A stretch of 51,370 bases of DNA from an uncultured Pseudomonadales bacterium (GTDB lineage: Bacteria; Pseudomonadota; Gammaproteobacteria; Pseudomonadales; Cellvibrionaceae), in NCBI GenBank assembly GCA_947494095.1, contig CANLTI010000037.1:1-51370 (forward strand), written 5' to 3'. Below are positions 25,651 to 35,749 of this stretch, one piece after another. The notes beneath the pieces were generated by a model. That model did no database searches, had not been told where the DNA came from, and saw only the letters and a program-made list of their open reading frames with translations. The first letter of the stretch is position 1, and every line of letters begins with the position of its first letter. The position numbers were made by a program, and so were the translations under genes.

Positions 25651-26888
25651 TAGCTACGATATTCCGCATTGATCGTCACGTAATCGTGCGATAAGTCAGA
25701 GGTCCATACCTCATCACAACTGTGACCACGGCCCAGCTCAATACGCACAGTAAATTCAGCATGGTCAACAACGCCTTGGCCTTGCGCCTCGGTATAGTCG
25801 GCTGCTCGCTCACCGGCACTCACAATACACACATCATCCAAATACACATTCACCTTACGGGTATCTAAACTGGGCACACCCGCATAGCCAATAGCACACA
25901 CTATGCGCCCCCAATTAGGGTCTGAGGCAAATAGCGCGGTTTTGACCAACGGCGAATGTGCAATGGCGTAGGCCACCTTTAAGCACTCGTCTTTACTGCC
26001 ACCTTGTTCAACACGCACACTAATACACTTAGTCGCGCCTTCGCCATCGCGTACAATGGCTAGGGCCAATTGACGGTGCACATCACACACAGCAGATAAC
26101 AGCTTATTGTACAACTCGCCAATCGGAGTACTCAGCATAGGAAACCCCGCTTGACCTGTGGCGATTAAGATACAAGAGTCATTGGTTGATGTATCGCCAT
26201 CAATACTAATGCGGTTAAATGATTGGTCGGCCGCTATCTTTACCATATTATCTAATAGCGGTTGCGCCACTACGGCATCGGTGGCGATATACGCTAGCAT
26301 GGTGGCCATATTAGGCCTGATCATACCGGCCCCCTTAGCAATACCCGTTACCGATATAACCTCACCGTCGTGCTCAAACTGTACACTTGCGCCTTTTGGC
26401 CGAGTATCGGTTGTCATAATGGCTTGGCCGGCTGCCGCCCAACCCTCGAATGAGAGCGCTTGTAGCGCTTGCCCTAATGCGGCAATTATTTTGTCGACCG
26501 GTAAATACTCACCAATAACGCCCGTAGAAAACGGCACGACTTGACGCGCAGCAATGGCTACGCCGGCTTCGTCATGCGCAACCTGCGCCAATGCCGCGCA
26601 ACAGCGCTGGGCATCGGCGAGGCCTCGCTCACCGGTACACGCATTGGCGTTACCCGAGTTAATCAGCAAGTAACGCACGTCGCCACTATCAATATGCTTA
26701 CGGCCCACAATCACTGGCGCTGCACAAAAAGCATTTTGCGTAAATACACCCGCGACTGTCGAACCTTCAGCGGCAGCCATCACAACAATATCCGTGCGAT
26801 TAGGGTATTTAACCCCTGCCGCTGCCGTTCCCAGCGCTAACCCCGCAATAGGGTGCATTTGAGGCCAAACCTGCTCACCAACTGCCAT
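25650..26888 (-). CDS. argJ: Bifunctional ornithine acetyltransferase/N-acetylglutamate synthase
   Basis: 412 residues, the usual length. ArgJ recycles acetyl groups between N-acetylornithine and glutamate in arginine synthesis. The autocleavage region is clear: KGAGMIRPNMATMLAY, where the Thr of MATM becomes the N-terminal nucleophile of the beta chain. Other landmarks are LLINSGNANACTGERG and the SDPNWGRI motif near the C-terminus. AAGGTG precedes the ATG. It lies 25 bases after secA and is coupled to the Nudix gene. Confidence 0.96.
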   Translation of the reverse strand: MAVGEQVWPQMHPIAGLALGTAAAGVKYPNRTDIVVMAAAEGSTVAGVFTQNAFCAAPVIVGRKHIDSGDVRYLLINSGNANACTGERGLADAQRCCAALAQVAHDEAGVAIAARQVVPFSTGVIGEYLPVDKIIAALGQALQALSFEGWAAAGQAIMTTDTRPKGASVQFEHDGEVISVTGIAKGAGMIRPNMATMLAYIATDAVVAQPLLDNMVKIAADQSFNRISIDGDTSTNDSCILIATGQAGFPMLSTPIGELYNKLLSAVCDVHRQLALAIVRDGEGATKCISVRVEQGGSKDECLKVAYAIAHSPLVKTALFASDPNWGRIVCAIGYAGVPSLDTRKVNVYLDDVCIVSAGERAADYTEAQGQGVVDHAEFTVRIELGRGHSCDEVWTSDLSHDYVTINAEYRS

Positions 26889-26913
26889 AACTTACACCTT
26901 TTTAACGCTGCGA

Positions 26914-29781
26914 TTAAGCTAACTTACCATGACACGCTTTGTACTTTTTACCCGAGCCACAAGGACAAGCATCATTGCGGCCTAACTTGGGGCCGGCGCG
27001 CATAGGAGTTTGAGTAGGGGCTTCTGGTGCGGGCTCTTGCGGTGCATTTAACGCCGAAGCGTCATCATGCTGCAATTGCTGATTGCGCATCGCCTGCTCA
27101 GCATCCATTCGGCGCTGCGCTTCCATCATGTGCATTTGCTCTTCGGTCATAGGCTCGACTTTAAAGAGCACTCGCGTCACATCATGCTTGAGCGTACCGA
27201 GCATATCGTTAAACAACTCAAAAGCTTCGCGTTTGTATTCTTGCTTGGGGTTTTTTTGTGCGTACGCGCGCAAACCAATACCTTGGCGCAATTGATCCAT
27301 GCTTTGTAAGTGCTCTTTCCATAGGTTATCAAGCACATGCAGCATGAGTTGTTTTTCGAGACCCCGCATCACGCCGTCTAAACGTGCGCATTTTTGCTGA
27401 TAATGCTCATCCATGGCTGCAATGATTTTTTTGCGCAACGGCTCTTCATACAGTTTTTTATCTTCGTTTAGCCACTGACCAATAGCCAAGTCAACACCAA
27501 AGTCTGCTTTTAGAATTTCTTCTAGCGCTGGCACATCCCATTGCTCAACAATCGATTGCGGCGGAATGTGGTTAGAAATGATTTCGCCAATCACCTCTTC
27601 GCGAATTCCTGCAATCGCATCTTCGATAGTGTCCATTTCTAGTAGGTCGTTGCGCTGTGTATAAATGACTTGACGCTGATCATTAGCGACATCATCGTAT
27701 TCGAGCAGCTGCTTACGAAAATCAAAGTTGCGCCCTTCTACTTTACGCTGAGCTTTTTCGATGGCGCGCGTCACCATTTTCGCCTCAATGGCTTCGCCCT
27801 TTTCCATGCCGAGCGAGCTCATCATATTGCGCACGCGATCAGAGGCAAATATGCGCATGAGGTTATCATCAAGCGATAAATAAAAGCGTGACATCCCAGG
27901 GTCACCTTGACGCCCAGCACGACCACGCAACTGATTATCAATACGACGTGACTCGTGTCGCTCGGTACCTATAATATGCAAACCGCCACCGGCTTTAACT
28001 TGCTCGTTGCGCACCTTCCACTGCGCTTTAAGCTCTTCTATTTGCTCGGGTGTAGGGTTGTCGATTTTTTCGACATCAGCTTCCCAGCTACCACCGAGCT
28101 TAATATCTGTACCACGGCCGGCCATGTTGGTAGCCACGGTAATAGCACCCGGACGCCCAGCCTGAGCAATAATATCAGCTTCGCGGGCATGCTGCTTAGC
28201 ATTGAGTACTTCGTGCTTAATGCCGGCTTTATTAAACCGCAATGATATTTCTTCAGAGCTTTCGACAGAGGCAGTACCCACCAAAATAGGAACGCCCTTA
28301 TCTTGCAGCTCTTTAACCTGTTTAACAATCGCGTCGTACTTTTCACTGACTGAAAGGTAAATAAGGTCGTTAAAATCTTGTCTGGCAATCTGTTTATTTG
28401 TAGGGATAACCACAACATCAAGATCGTAAATTTGACGAAACTCCACAGACTCAGTATCAGCCGTACCGGTCATACCCGACAATTTATTGTATAAACGGAA
28501 GTAATTTTGAAAGGTGGTAGAGGCCAATGTTTGACTTTCATTTTGAATAGCCACCCCTTCTTTGGCCTCAATAGCTTGATGCAAACCTTCAGACAAACGG
28601 CGACCCGGCATAGTCCGCCCGGTATGCTCATCAATAAGAATAATTTGATCATCTTGCACCATATATTCCACATCATTACTGTAAAGCTTATGGGCTTTGA
28701 GTGATGTATGTACGTGATGCAATAAATTTAAATTACTGGCAGAGTAAAGGCTGTCGCTTTCTGTCATCAACTTGTTATTGACCAACCATTTTTCAACAAG
28801 CTCATGACCTTCTTCGGTCAACTCTATTTGACGGCCTTTTTCATCGATCATGTAGTGGCCTTTTTCGGCCAAACGACACACTGGGGGCTTAGCCGAGGCA
28901 TCAACCACCACAAGATCTTTATTCTGATCGCCCGCTTGCTCTAGCGCCTCATTAATACTGCAAGGCTTTTTCTGCCCTTCTAATTGGATTTTTGAGAATT
29001 GAATTTTTTCGTTGCGCTCACCCTGAGAATCGGCGACAGGCTTTAAAGTGGGTGTCAGTACGTTCATGACACGGTAAAGCTCTGAGCTGTCTTCTGCCGC
29101 ACCCGAGATAATCAAAGGCGTACGCGCCTCATCAATCAAAATGGAGTCAACCTCATCCACCACCGCAAAGTTTAGCGGGCGCTGCATGCGATCTTCTTTG
29201 CGCAAGACCATGTTGTCACGCAAGTAATCAAAGCCAAATTCATTATTAGTGCCGTAGGTAATATCGGCATTGTAAGCATCGCGCTTTTCTTCTTGCGGTT
29301 GCATAGAGGCAATCACACCAACAGTTAAACCCAACGCTTCATAAAGTGGACGCATCCATTCTGCATCGCGTCTGGCTAGGTAATCGTTAACAGTCACCAA
29401 ATGTGCGCCAGTACCAGGAATTGCGTTCAGATACACAGCAAGTGTCGCCATGAGGGTTTTACCTTCACCGGTACGCATTTCGGCAATGCGCCCTTCATGC
29501 AAAGTAATACCGCCAATAAGCTGTACATCATAATGACGCATACCCATCACACGGCTACTCGCCTCGCGACACACCGCAAAAGCCTCGGGCAATAAGGTAT
29601 CTAAGGTTTCGCCGCCTTGATGGCGCGAGCGAAACGCTTGGGTTTTGCCTTTTAACTCTTCATCGCTTAACGCTTTAGTCTCCTCTTCAAGCACATTAAT
29701 TTTTTTAACGAGTTTGCGCATGCGCTTAAGCTCGCGATCATTTTTAGAGCCAAATAAGAGTTTGAAAATATTCAGAGTCAT
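26914..29781 (-). CDS. secA: Protein translocase motor SecA
   Basis: The start at 29781 ([21 protein letters not shown]) matches SecA N-termini; the longer frame would use TTG at 29820. No strong ribosome site is visible. The product is 955 residues. The ATPase motor has [13 protein letters not shown] (Walker A), [14 protein letters not shown] (DEAD-like box) and [14 protein letters not shown]. The C-terminus carries the zinc-binding [14 protein letters not shown]. It drives preproteins through SecYEG. Against E. coli (901 residues) it is ~55 longer, mostly from an insertion in the variable subdomain between [12 protein letters not shown] and [12 protein letters not shown] (bases ~28870-29040). 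Confidence 0.97.
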   Translation of the reverse strand: MTLNIFKLLFGSKNDRELKRMRKLVKKINVLEEETKALSDEELKGKTQAFRSRHQGGETLDTLLPEAFAVCREASSRVMGMRHYDVQLIGGITLHEGRIAEMRTGEGKTLMATLAVYLNAIPGTGAHLVTVNDYLARRDAEWMRPLYEALGLTVGVIASMQPQEEKRDAYNADITYGTNNEFGFDYLRDNMVLRKEDRMQRPLNFAVVDEVDSILIDEARTPLIISGAAEDSSELYRVMNVLTPTLKPVADSQGERNEKIQFSKIQLEGQKKPCSINEALEQAGDQNKDLVVVDASAKPPVCRLAEKGHYMIDEKGRQIELTEEGHELVEKWLVNNKLMTESDSLYSASNLNLLHHVHTSLKAHKLYSNDVEYMVQDDQIILIDEHTGRTMPGRRLSEGLHQAIEAKEGVAIQNESQTLASTTFQNYFRLYNKLSGMTGTADTESVEFRQIYDLDVVVIPTNKQIARQDFNDLIYLSVSEKYDAIVKQVKELQDKGVPILVGTASVESSEEISLRFNKAGIKHEVLNAKQHAREADIIAQAGRPGAITVATNMAGRGTDIKLGGSWEADVEKIDNPTPEQIEELKAQWKVRNEQVKAGGGLHIIGTERHESRRIDNQLRGRAGRQGDPGMSRFYLSLDDNLMRIFASDRVRNMMSSLGMEKGEAIEAKMVTRAIEKAQRKVEGRNFDFRKQLLEYDDVANDQRQVIYTQRNDLLEMDTIEDAIAGIREEVIGEIISNHIPPQSIVEQWDVPALEEILKADFGVDLAIGQWLNEDKKLYEEPLRKKIIAAMDEHYQQKCARLDGVMRGLEKQLMLHVLDNLWKEHLQSMDQLRQGIGLRAYAQKNPKQEYKREAFELFNDMLGTLKHDVTRVLFKVEPMTEEQMHMMEAQRRMDAEQAMRNQQLQHDDASALNAPQEPAPEAPTQTPMRAGPKLGRNDACPCGSGKKYKACHGKLA

Positions 29782-29933
29782 AGCAGTAACTTTAGTGTGT
29801 AAGCCGCCAATAGCTGGCAAAACTTGGGGTTTTTATGGGGTACATCGAGGTTTTTAAAGGCCTAAATGACCGAATTATATATGGAGCAAGAAAACAAAAA
29901 CGCAATAGCGCGTGGTTGTACTCAGCAGAGGGA

Positions 29934-30866
29934 TCAGCGGCTTGCGCGGCGAATATAAGAGGCGGGGTCGACAGCGCGACCGTGCTTATAGACTTCAAAA
30001 TGAACATGAGGACCTGTGGAGCGACCACTGGATCCCATCAAGGCAATAAGCTGCCCTTTTTTTACAACATCACCTGCTTTTACAAGGTTTTCTTTGCAAT
30101 GAGCATAGCGGGTTTTAAAACCATTGCCGTGGTTTATTTCGACTAGGTTGCCATAACCGTAGCGCTCGGCAGACCATGTCACAACACCGGCGGCTACAGC
30201 GACAATATCACTGCCGTTTTTGCCTGCAAAATCAACGCCGCCATGCCATGCCACTTTACCACTAAAGGGATCTGTACGACGGCCATAATGGGAAGACAAG
30301 TAGCCTTTAGTAATAGGCCGGCCCGCAACAAAAATTGATTCTTGTACTTTTTGATTGGCCATCAATGCTTCTAGCGTTTGTAGCTGATGCTGCCTGTCAT
30401 CAATTTTAAAGGCTAGACCATCGATCATATCCATGAAAGTGGAGACTTCAAAATTGTGATTATCTAACTCCTGCGATGGGCCACCTAACGCTGGCGGCTG
30501 CGTGAAATCAAACTCACCGGGCTCAATTTTTGCGGTCATCATCATGCGCTCGCCCAATGCATCTAAACGTACCAAACGCGCTTGTAACTCAGCCACGCGT
30601 AACGTTAATGCGGCGAGTTTATTTTGAGCTTGCTGACGTGTTTTTTCGACCTCTTCTTGCTGGGCAGAGAGTGTTTGTTGCCACGTTTTAGACACTTCAG
30701 GGGTAAGAATACTATGACTGCTTTTTACACTCCACTGCAAGGCCATTAAGGTGACAGCGGCAATGGGTAGCGCTAACAAACAAGCAAGCAAAATCGTCTT
30801 AGACCAAAAGCCCAAAGTGATTGTTTTTGTACCGCCGTGGCGCTTGCTAATTAAAATGAGTTTCAC
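29934..30866 (-). CDS. M23-family (LytM) peptidase, membrane-anchored
   Basis: 310 residues: a basic cytoplasmic start, one transmembrane helix (~22-45), a coiled-coil region (~60-115), and an M23 domain (~185-305). The zinc motifs are HGGVDFAG and HVHFEV, with the middle His in TRYAHC, so the enzyme looks catalytically competent as a peptidoglycan endopeptidase. It sits between lpxC and secA, the place of secM in enterics, as in Pseudomonas. A role in septal or elongation-related murein remodelling is inferred from architecture and location. Confidence 0.92.
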   Translation of the reverse strand: MKLILISKRHGGTKTITLGFWSKTILLACLLALPIAAVTLMALQWSVKSSHSILTPEVSKTWQQTLSAQQEEVEKTRQQAQNKLAALTLRVAELQARLVRLDALGERMMMTAKIEPGEFDFTQPPALGGPSQELDNHNFEVSTFMDMIDGLAFKIDDRQHQLQTLEALMANQKVQESIFVAGRPITKGYLSSHYGRRTDPFSGKVAWHGGVDFAGKNGSDIVAVAAGVVTWSAERYGYGNLVEINHGNGFKTRYAHCKENLVKAGDVVKKGQLIALMGSSGRSTGPHVHFEVYKHGRAVDPASYIRRASR

Positions 30867-31039
30867 AAATGTACTTTTTGTATTGATTTAATATGAGTTT
30901 TTAGTATAAATAAGGTTTATTGTTAACATAAAAACAAACCGAGCGATCGAAAAACAAACAAGATAGGCAAAATTTAAGCAATTGTGAATAATAATGCTAT
31001 TTAGGTCCGCCGATATTGTGCTCACAAGAATATGTCATA

Positions 31040-31086
31040 CAAAAGGCAAAAAGCCAACTCTTGATGAGATGGCTTTTTGCCTTTTG
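31040..31086. terminator. Intrinsic terminator downstream of lpxC
   Basis: A 17-bp perfect stem, CAAAAGGCAAAAAGCCA with its complement around a 13-base loop. T/A tracts within the stem make it usable in both directions. It separates lpxC from the M23-secA genes. Confidence 0.85.
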
Positions 31087-31184
31087 CGGGCATTTTTCTT
31101 GTACGCTTAAGTAAGCTTATACCATTATTACCCAAATTCTACCTTATCTGCCCCTGTGTTAAAAATACAACAGGCCATGACTAA

Positions 31185-31342
31185 GGGGCGAGGCAATAAT
31201 AGTTTGTCCAATTAGACGTAGGTTTCTGTTTTCTCGGCAAGGCGCTCGAAGGGGCGCATGCCTGGGCATGTAACGCTTTGAGCAACACAGCAGAGGAAGT
31301 AGAAAACACGTACTATTGGATCATGTATTTTTTCCTCGCCCC
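31185..31342. repeat. MITE-like dispersed element, copy D (158 bp)
   Basis: Same length and ends as copy C, flanked by TAA on both sides (31182-31184, 31343-31345). The one difference found from copy C is ACGTACTATTGG where C has ACGTATTATTGG. It is inserted between lpxC and its terminator. Confidence 0.92.
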
Positions 31343-31406
31343 TAATACAACAAGCAGCAACTAATACAGCACGAGCAGCTAATGCAACAAGAGTGACTAA
31401 TCCAAG

Positions 31407-31430
31407 TAAGGGTGACTAGGGTCACCCTTA
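31407..31430. repeat. Perfect inverted repeat just past lpxC
   Basis: The 10-bp arms TAAGGGTGAC and GTCACCCTTA have a 4-base loop, ~45 bases downstream of the lpxC stop. No T-run follows on the lpxC strand, so it is more likely a 3'-end stabiliser or remnant than a terminator. Confidence 0.6.
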
Positions 31431-31475
31431 AAAGCTCGGCTACCAAGACTACTAAAGGCCAGCCATCACTGAAGG

Positions 31476-32387
31476 TTAAGCCACCGCTAAAGGCTTTTGA
31501 TAGGCAATCGGTGACTCTTGGTTTTCTTCAAAGGTTGCAACCTCCCAAGCATCGGGCTGGCGAAGTAGCTCACGCAAGACAAGATTGTTTAGGCCGTGGC
31601 CTGACTTAAACGCCTTAAACTCACCAATTAAAGTATTACCTAGCAAATACAAGTCGCCTATCGCGTCTAATATTTTGTGCTTAACAAACTCATCTTCATA
31701 GCGCAATCCATCTTCATTCACGATACGGTATTTATCGACAACAATGGCGTTATCAACACTGCCACCTTTTGCCAATCCTTTTGACCTTAGATATTCTATT
31801 TCATGCATAAAACCAAAAGTGCGTGCACGCGAGATCTCTTTAACAAACGACGTGCTCGAAAAATCAACGACAGCGTCTAACTTTTTGCCTTTAAAAACAG
31901 GGTGGTCAAAATCAATAGTAAAAGACACCTTAAAACCATCAAAAGGCAGTAATGTGGCCACTTTATCGCCATCGGTCACGGTGATTTCTTTTTTAATACG
32001 AATGAATTTTTTAGCCGCAGACTGCTCCAAAATACCGGCCGACTGAATTAAAAAGACAAACGGACCTGCACTACCATCCATAATCGGTACTTCAGCAGCA
32101 CTTAAATCAACAATCGCGTTATCAATACCAAGCCCAGCCATAGCAGACAGCAGATGCTCAACCGTGGATACACGAACATCACCTTTCATTAGCGTCGTTG
32201 ATAATGTGGTATCACCAACATTGGTCGCTTTGGCCTCTATTTCAACAATGGGGTCCAGATCGACGCGACGAAAGACAATACCGCTATCGACTGGCGCTGG
32301 GCGCAATGTTAAATATATTTTTTGCCCAGTATGCAAGCCAACGCCAGTCGCGCGGATTTCATTTTTAAGCGTTCGCTGTTTAATCAT
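31476..32387 (-). CDS. lpxC: UDP-3-O-acyl-N-acetylglucosamine deacetylase
   Basis: 303 residues, standard length. This zinc enzyme catalyses the committed step of lipid A synthesis. The N-terminus [20 protein letters not shown] is diagnostic. The metal-site His in [25 protein letters not shown] (further His and Asp) and the catalytic His in SGHGLNN are all present. It follows ftsZ after a terminator, so it probably has its own promoter in the 380-base gap. LpxC is usually also controlled by FtsH proteolysis. Confidence 0.97.
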   Translation of the reverse strand: MIKQRTLKNEIRATGVGLHTGQKIYLTLRPAPVDSGIVFRRVDLDPIVEIEAKATNVGDTTLSTTLMKGDVRVSTVEHLLSAMAGLGIDNAIVDLSAAEVPIMDGSAGPFVFLIQSAGILEQSAAKKFIRIKKEITVTDGDKVATLLPFDGFKVSFTIDFDHPVFKGKKLDAVVDFSSTSFVKEISRARTFGFMHEIEYLRSKGLAKGGSVDNAIVVDKYRIVNEDGLRYEDEFVKHKILDAIGDLYLLGNTLIGEFKAFKSGHGLNNLVLRELLRQPDAWEVATFEENQESPIAYQKPLAVA

Positions 32388-32770
32388 TAAAACATATTCC
32401 TGTTAGCGGTAATCAATATTACAGCTAGATATTAGGCTTGCTCTGCGCAGCCTGTTTTTCATTATATATGGGTAGTGAGTATGCCGCCCCAACCATGAAT
32501 TCAAACTGAATATGCACGCGCAAACCAAGCGCATGCATACAGTGCGCAGGTTATTGTGGCGCCGAGAGCTCTCAGTATCGCTTAGCTCATACCCATATCT
32601 ATACACATGCACATACAAGTTTGAAACAAAAACACCCCACCTGAAAACAGGTAGGGTGACATTGTAATGGCGCGGGGAACAGCCTCCGTGCAACGCCAAT
32701 TGAATGCGGTCTTACAAAGTAGCGCTAGTTTAAACTAAAAGCGCTGGGTTGAGCACTGTAAAAATGCCCG
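32388..32770. other. Intergenic region between ftsZ and lpxC
   Basis: Contains the ftsZ terminator near 32640 and several GC-alternating palindromic bits (GCGCATGC, GAGCTC) around 32510-32580. It presumably carries the lpxC promoter, which I could not place. The open frame 32403-32699 runs through the terminator and is not credible. Confidence 0.45.
32627..32659 (-). terminator. Intrinsic terminator after ftsZ
   Basis: Read on the minus strand: stem CACCCTACCTG/CAGGTGGGGTG (one G-T pair), loop TTTT, then TTTTTG. It lies ~110 bases past the ftsZ stop and marks the end of the dcw transcript. Confidence 0.85.
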
Positions 32771-33928
32771 TTAGTCGGCTTGGCGACGCAAAAAGGCAGG
32801 AATATCCAGATATTCCATATCGCGTGCCTTTTCGTCTAACTTAGGTGCGGCGCTCGAATTTTGATTGCGCATAACCGTTGGCTTATCGAGCACAGCGTAG
32901 TTTAAGCCACCATCAGCGGTGCGCGTGTTATCGACTACTTTTTCTGGCTTTGCGGCTTCTTCTTGCGCTGCGACAGCACCTAAACCGGTAGCGACTACGG
33001 TCACTTTGAGTGTATCTGTCATTTCTGGGTCAATCACTGTGCCCACAACAACGGTCGCATCACCCGAGGCAAATTCCTCAATGGTATCGCCCACCTCGTT
33101 AAACTCACCCAGCGACAAATCCATACCGGCGGTAATATTGACCAAAATACCACGCGCGCCATGAAGGTTAACATCTTCTAGTAATGGGCTGCGTATTGCA
33201 GCTTCAGCGGCTTCACGAGCACGGTTCTCACCTTTCCCAATACCGCTACCCATCATTGCCATACCCATTTCGCTCATGACTGTACGCACATCTGCAAAAT
33301 CCACGTTAATCATACCTGGGCGAATAATTAAATCAGCAATGCCCTGTACAGCGCCCAGCAATACATCATTGGCAGCTTTAAAAGCATCAATAAGACTCGT
33401 GCTTTTACCTAACACCGAGAGCAGCTTTTCATTAGGGATTGTAATTAACGAATCAACGCGATCTTTTAATTGCTTAATGCCTTCATCGGCAATTGCCATA
33501 CGCTTTCGGCCTTCAAATGGAAAGGGCCGGGTGACCACTGCCACAGTTAATATGCCGAGCTCACGAGCTACCTCGGCAACTACCGGCGCAGCACCAGTAC
33601 CGGTACCACCACCCATGCCAGCTGTAATAAATACCATATCAGCGCCTTGCAATGTTTCCGCAATGCGCTCGCGATCTTCCATTGCAGCCTCGCGCCCCAC
33701 ATTGGGGTTAGCGCCAGCACCTAAACCTTTTGTTAAGTGACCGCCTAATTGCACAACCGTTTCAGCGCTCACATTTTTAAGGGCTTGAGCATCGGTATTT
33801 GCGCAAATAAAATCAACACCTTCTACTTGCTGCTCAATCATATGGCGTACAGCATTACCGCCACCACCGCCAATACCCACGACTTTAATAACCGCGTTTT
33901 GCGGTATGTTATCTACCAGTTCAAACAT
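32771..33928 (-). CDS. ftsZ: Cell division GTPase FtsZ
   Basis: 385 residues. This tubulin homologue forms the Z-ring. [10 protein letters not shown] and the tubulin signature [10 protein letters not shown] bind GTP; the T7 loop has the catalytic NVDFADV. The C-terminal peptide [13 protein letters not shown] binds FtsA and ZipA. A variable linker precedes it. Upstream ftsA is 213 bases away, room for an ftsZ promoter. A terminator follows. Confidence 0.98.
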   Translation of the reverse strand: MFELVDNIPQNAVIKVVGIGGGGGNAVRHMIEQQVEGVDFICANTDAQALKNVSAETVVQLGGHLTKGLGAGANPNVGREAAMEDRERIAETLQGADMVFITAGMGGGTGTGAAPVVAEVARELGILTVAVVTRPFPFEGRKRMAIADEGIKQLKDRVDSLITIPNEKLLSVLGKSTSLIDAFKAANDVLLGAVQGIADLIIRPGMINVDFADVRTVMSEMGMAMMGSGIGKGENRAREAAEAAIRSPLLEDVNLHGARGILVNITAGMDLSLGEFNEVGDTIEEFASGDATVVVGTVIDPEMTDTLKVTVVATGLGAVAAQEEAAKPEKVVDNTRTADGGLNYAVLDKPTVMRNQNSSAAPKLDEKARDMEYLDIPAFLRRQAD

Positions 33929-34141
33929 AGTTTTCCCCTATTGTTCCCCAGCTTAAATTTACCAGACAAAACTAGACATTCTAGTTTGTTATAAATTCAT
34001 TCTTTATTATTAGTCATCTTAAGTATGCATTGTTTTTTGATTTCTATTTTATCCAATGCGACCGTTATTTTTCATTACCGTGTTCTTTAATTCGCGACTG
34101 CCTCAATAATTTTAGGCTACATAGCGCTTACGCGCTCTGCT

Positions 34142-35374
34142 TTATAAATTACGCTGAAACCAACCTTTTACACGGGTCCAAGTGCTATCTGATGGCTCGA
34201 ATGTTTCTGAGCCACCGGCATTACCCTGCTGCTTTAAACCATACTGCAATAAGCCAACGCCTGTAGAGTAAATAGGATTATTGACAATATCTCTCAGCCC
34301 TGTAATATTTTGCGGAGAGCCTAAGCGCACAGGCATATGAAATATTTCCTCCGCCAACTCAACAACACCTTCCATTTTGGCAGTGCCACCAGTCAATACA
34401 ATACCTGCCGGCAGCATATCTTCAAAACCACTGCGTCTAAGTTCTGCTAGAACCAAGGTAAATAACTCTTCATACCGCGGCTCGACCACCTCTGCCAGCG
34501 CTTGGCGCGATAAGTCACGCGGTGGACGCTCACCAACACTAGGGACTTTAATTGTCTCTTCTGCGCCCGCTAACTTAGCCAGCGCACAGGCATATTTTAT
34601 TTTAATATCTTCTGCGTGCTGGGTCGGTGTACGCAAGGCCATTGCGATATCGTTAGTCACCTGATCACCCGCAATAGGGATAACACCTGTATGACGAATT
34701 GACCCTTCAGTAAATATCGCAATATCTGTTGTGCCACCACCAATATCGACCATGCAGACACCGAGCTCTTTTTCGTCTTCAGTCAGTACGGCATAGCTTG
34801 AAGCTAATTGCTCCAAAATAATGTCATCGACATCAAGGCCACAACGCCGAATGCACTTCTCAATATTTTGTGCGGCATTCACCGCACAAGTCACTAGATG
34901 AACTTTAGCCTCCAAACGCACACCCGACATACCTAAAGGCTCTTTGACACCACCTTGATCATCGATACGGTATTCTTGTGGCAAGATATGTAAAATACGC
35001 TGATCTGCCGGTATTGCGACTGCTTGAGCCGCATCAATGACCCGCTCAATATCTTGTGAAAAAACTTCGCGGTCTTTGATTGCAACAATACCATGCGAGT
35101 TTAAGCTGCGAATATGACTGCCAGCTATACCAGCATACACTGAGTGTATTTGACACCCAGCCATAAGCTCGGCCTCTTCAACGGCACGCTGTATTGACTG
35201 CACGGTCGAATCAATATTGACCACTACGCCTTTTTTAAGACCACTAGAGCGATGCGAGCCAATACCAACTATCGATAGCTCACCCTCAGGCGAAAGCTCT
35301 CCGACTATTGCTACAACTTTTGATGTACCAATATCGAGCCCTACAATCATTTTATTACCACCGGACTGCGCCAT
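34142..35374 (-). CDS. ftsA: Cell division protein FtsA
   Basis: The ATG at 35374 was preferred over 35395: it gives 410 residues beginning MAQSGGNKMIVGLDIGTSK, with GAGGCACAGG upstream. The protein is an actin-fold membrane tether for FtsZ. Phosphate loops are GLDIGTSKV and VDIGGGTTDIA, adenosine motif VLTGGTAKMEG, and the C-terminal amphipathic helix is WTRVKGWFQRNL. It is separated from ftsQ by an unusually long 375-base gap. Confidence 0.97.
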   Translation of the reverse strand: MAQSGGNKMIVGLDIGTSKVVAIVGELSPEGELSIVGIGSHRSSGLKKGVVVNIDSTVQSIQRAVEEAELMAGCQIHSVYAGIAGSHIRSLNSHGIVAIKDREVFSQDIERVIDAAQAVAIPADQRILHILPQEYRIDDQGGVKEPLGMSGVRLEAKVHLVTCAVNAAQNIEKCIRRCGLDVDDIILEQLASSYAVLTEDEKELGVCMVDIGGGTTDIAIFTEGSIRHTGVIPIAGDQVTNDIAMALRTPTQHAEDIKIKYACALAKLAGAEETIKVPSVGERPPRDLSRQALAEVVEPRYEELFTLVLAELRRSGFEDMLPAGIVLTGGTAKMEGVVELAEEIFHMPVRLGSPQNITGLRDIVNNPIYSTGVGLLQYGLKQQGNAGGSETFEPSDSTWTRVKGWFQRNL

Positions 35375-35749
35375 TACCTGTGCCTCAAAAATCAACTTGG
35401 CTATTTATTAGCCATTATCACTCTGCGCGGCAATTTTTGCTCGCTTAATGTTATTTGTATAACGTTATAACTGATTTTTACTTTCGTTCATTCGCCTTGG
35501 TTAGTTTCGTTTACCTGCCGGCTCCGCCATTTTATATATCAGTATTACTTTAACTATCATTTTACATGAGTGGCCACATCAACTCTGCACGATATTGACG
35601 CTAACCGCTGTGCGAGACTCCAATCAAGACCGCGCAATTTTTGACCAACGCTATCTATACACCTTCCGCACTCTCTAAATCTCTGGCCATTCAATAACGA
35701 CTGACTGTCTAATTTCTGTAACCTCTGTAATGTCTAACAACAGTACCCG
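35375..35749. other. Non-coding gap between ftsQ and ftsA
   Basis: These two genes abut in many gammaproteobacteria, whereas here 375 bases separate them. The gap is AT-rich, contains a 12-bp perfect palindrome TATAACGTTATA (35458-35469) and a small stem GGCTA/TAGCC near 35400-35414, and has no gene. An internal promoter for ftsAZ is plausible but not demonstrated. Confidence 0.5.

Larger units (their letters stand above)
30867..31475. other. Intergenic region between lpxC and the M23 peptidase gene
   Basis: This ~610-base gap holds an intrinsic terminator (31040-31086), MITE-like copy D (31185-31342), a degenerate ~18-bp tandem repeat starting CTAATACAACAAG (four units, ~31343-31406) and a hairpin at 31407-31430. 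No gene is seen. Confidence 0.6.

Noticed and set aside
32403..32699. 98-codon frame between lpxC and ftsZ
   Set aside because: It passes through the ftsZ terminator hairpin, has no ribosome site and shows no recognisable sequence.
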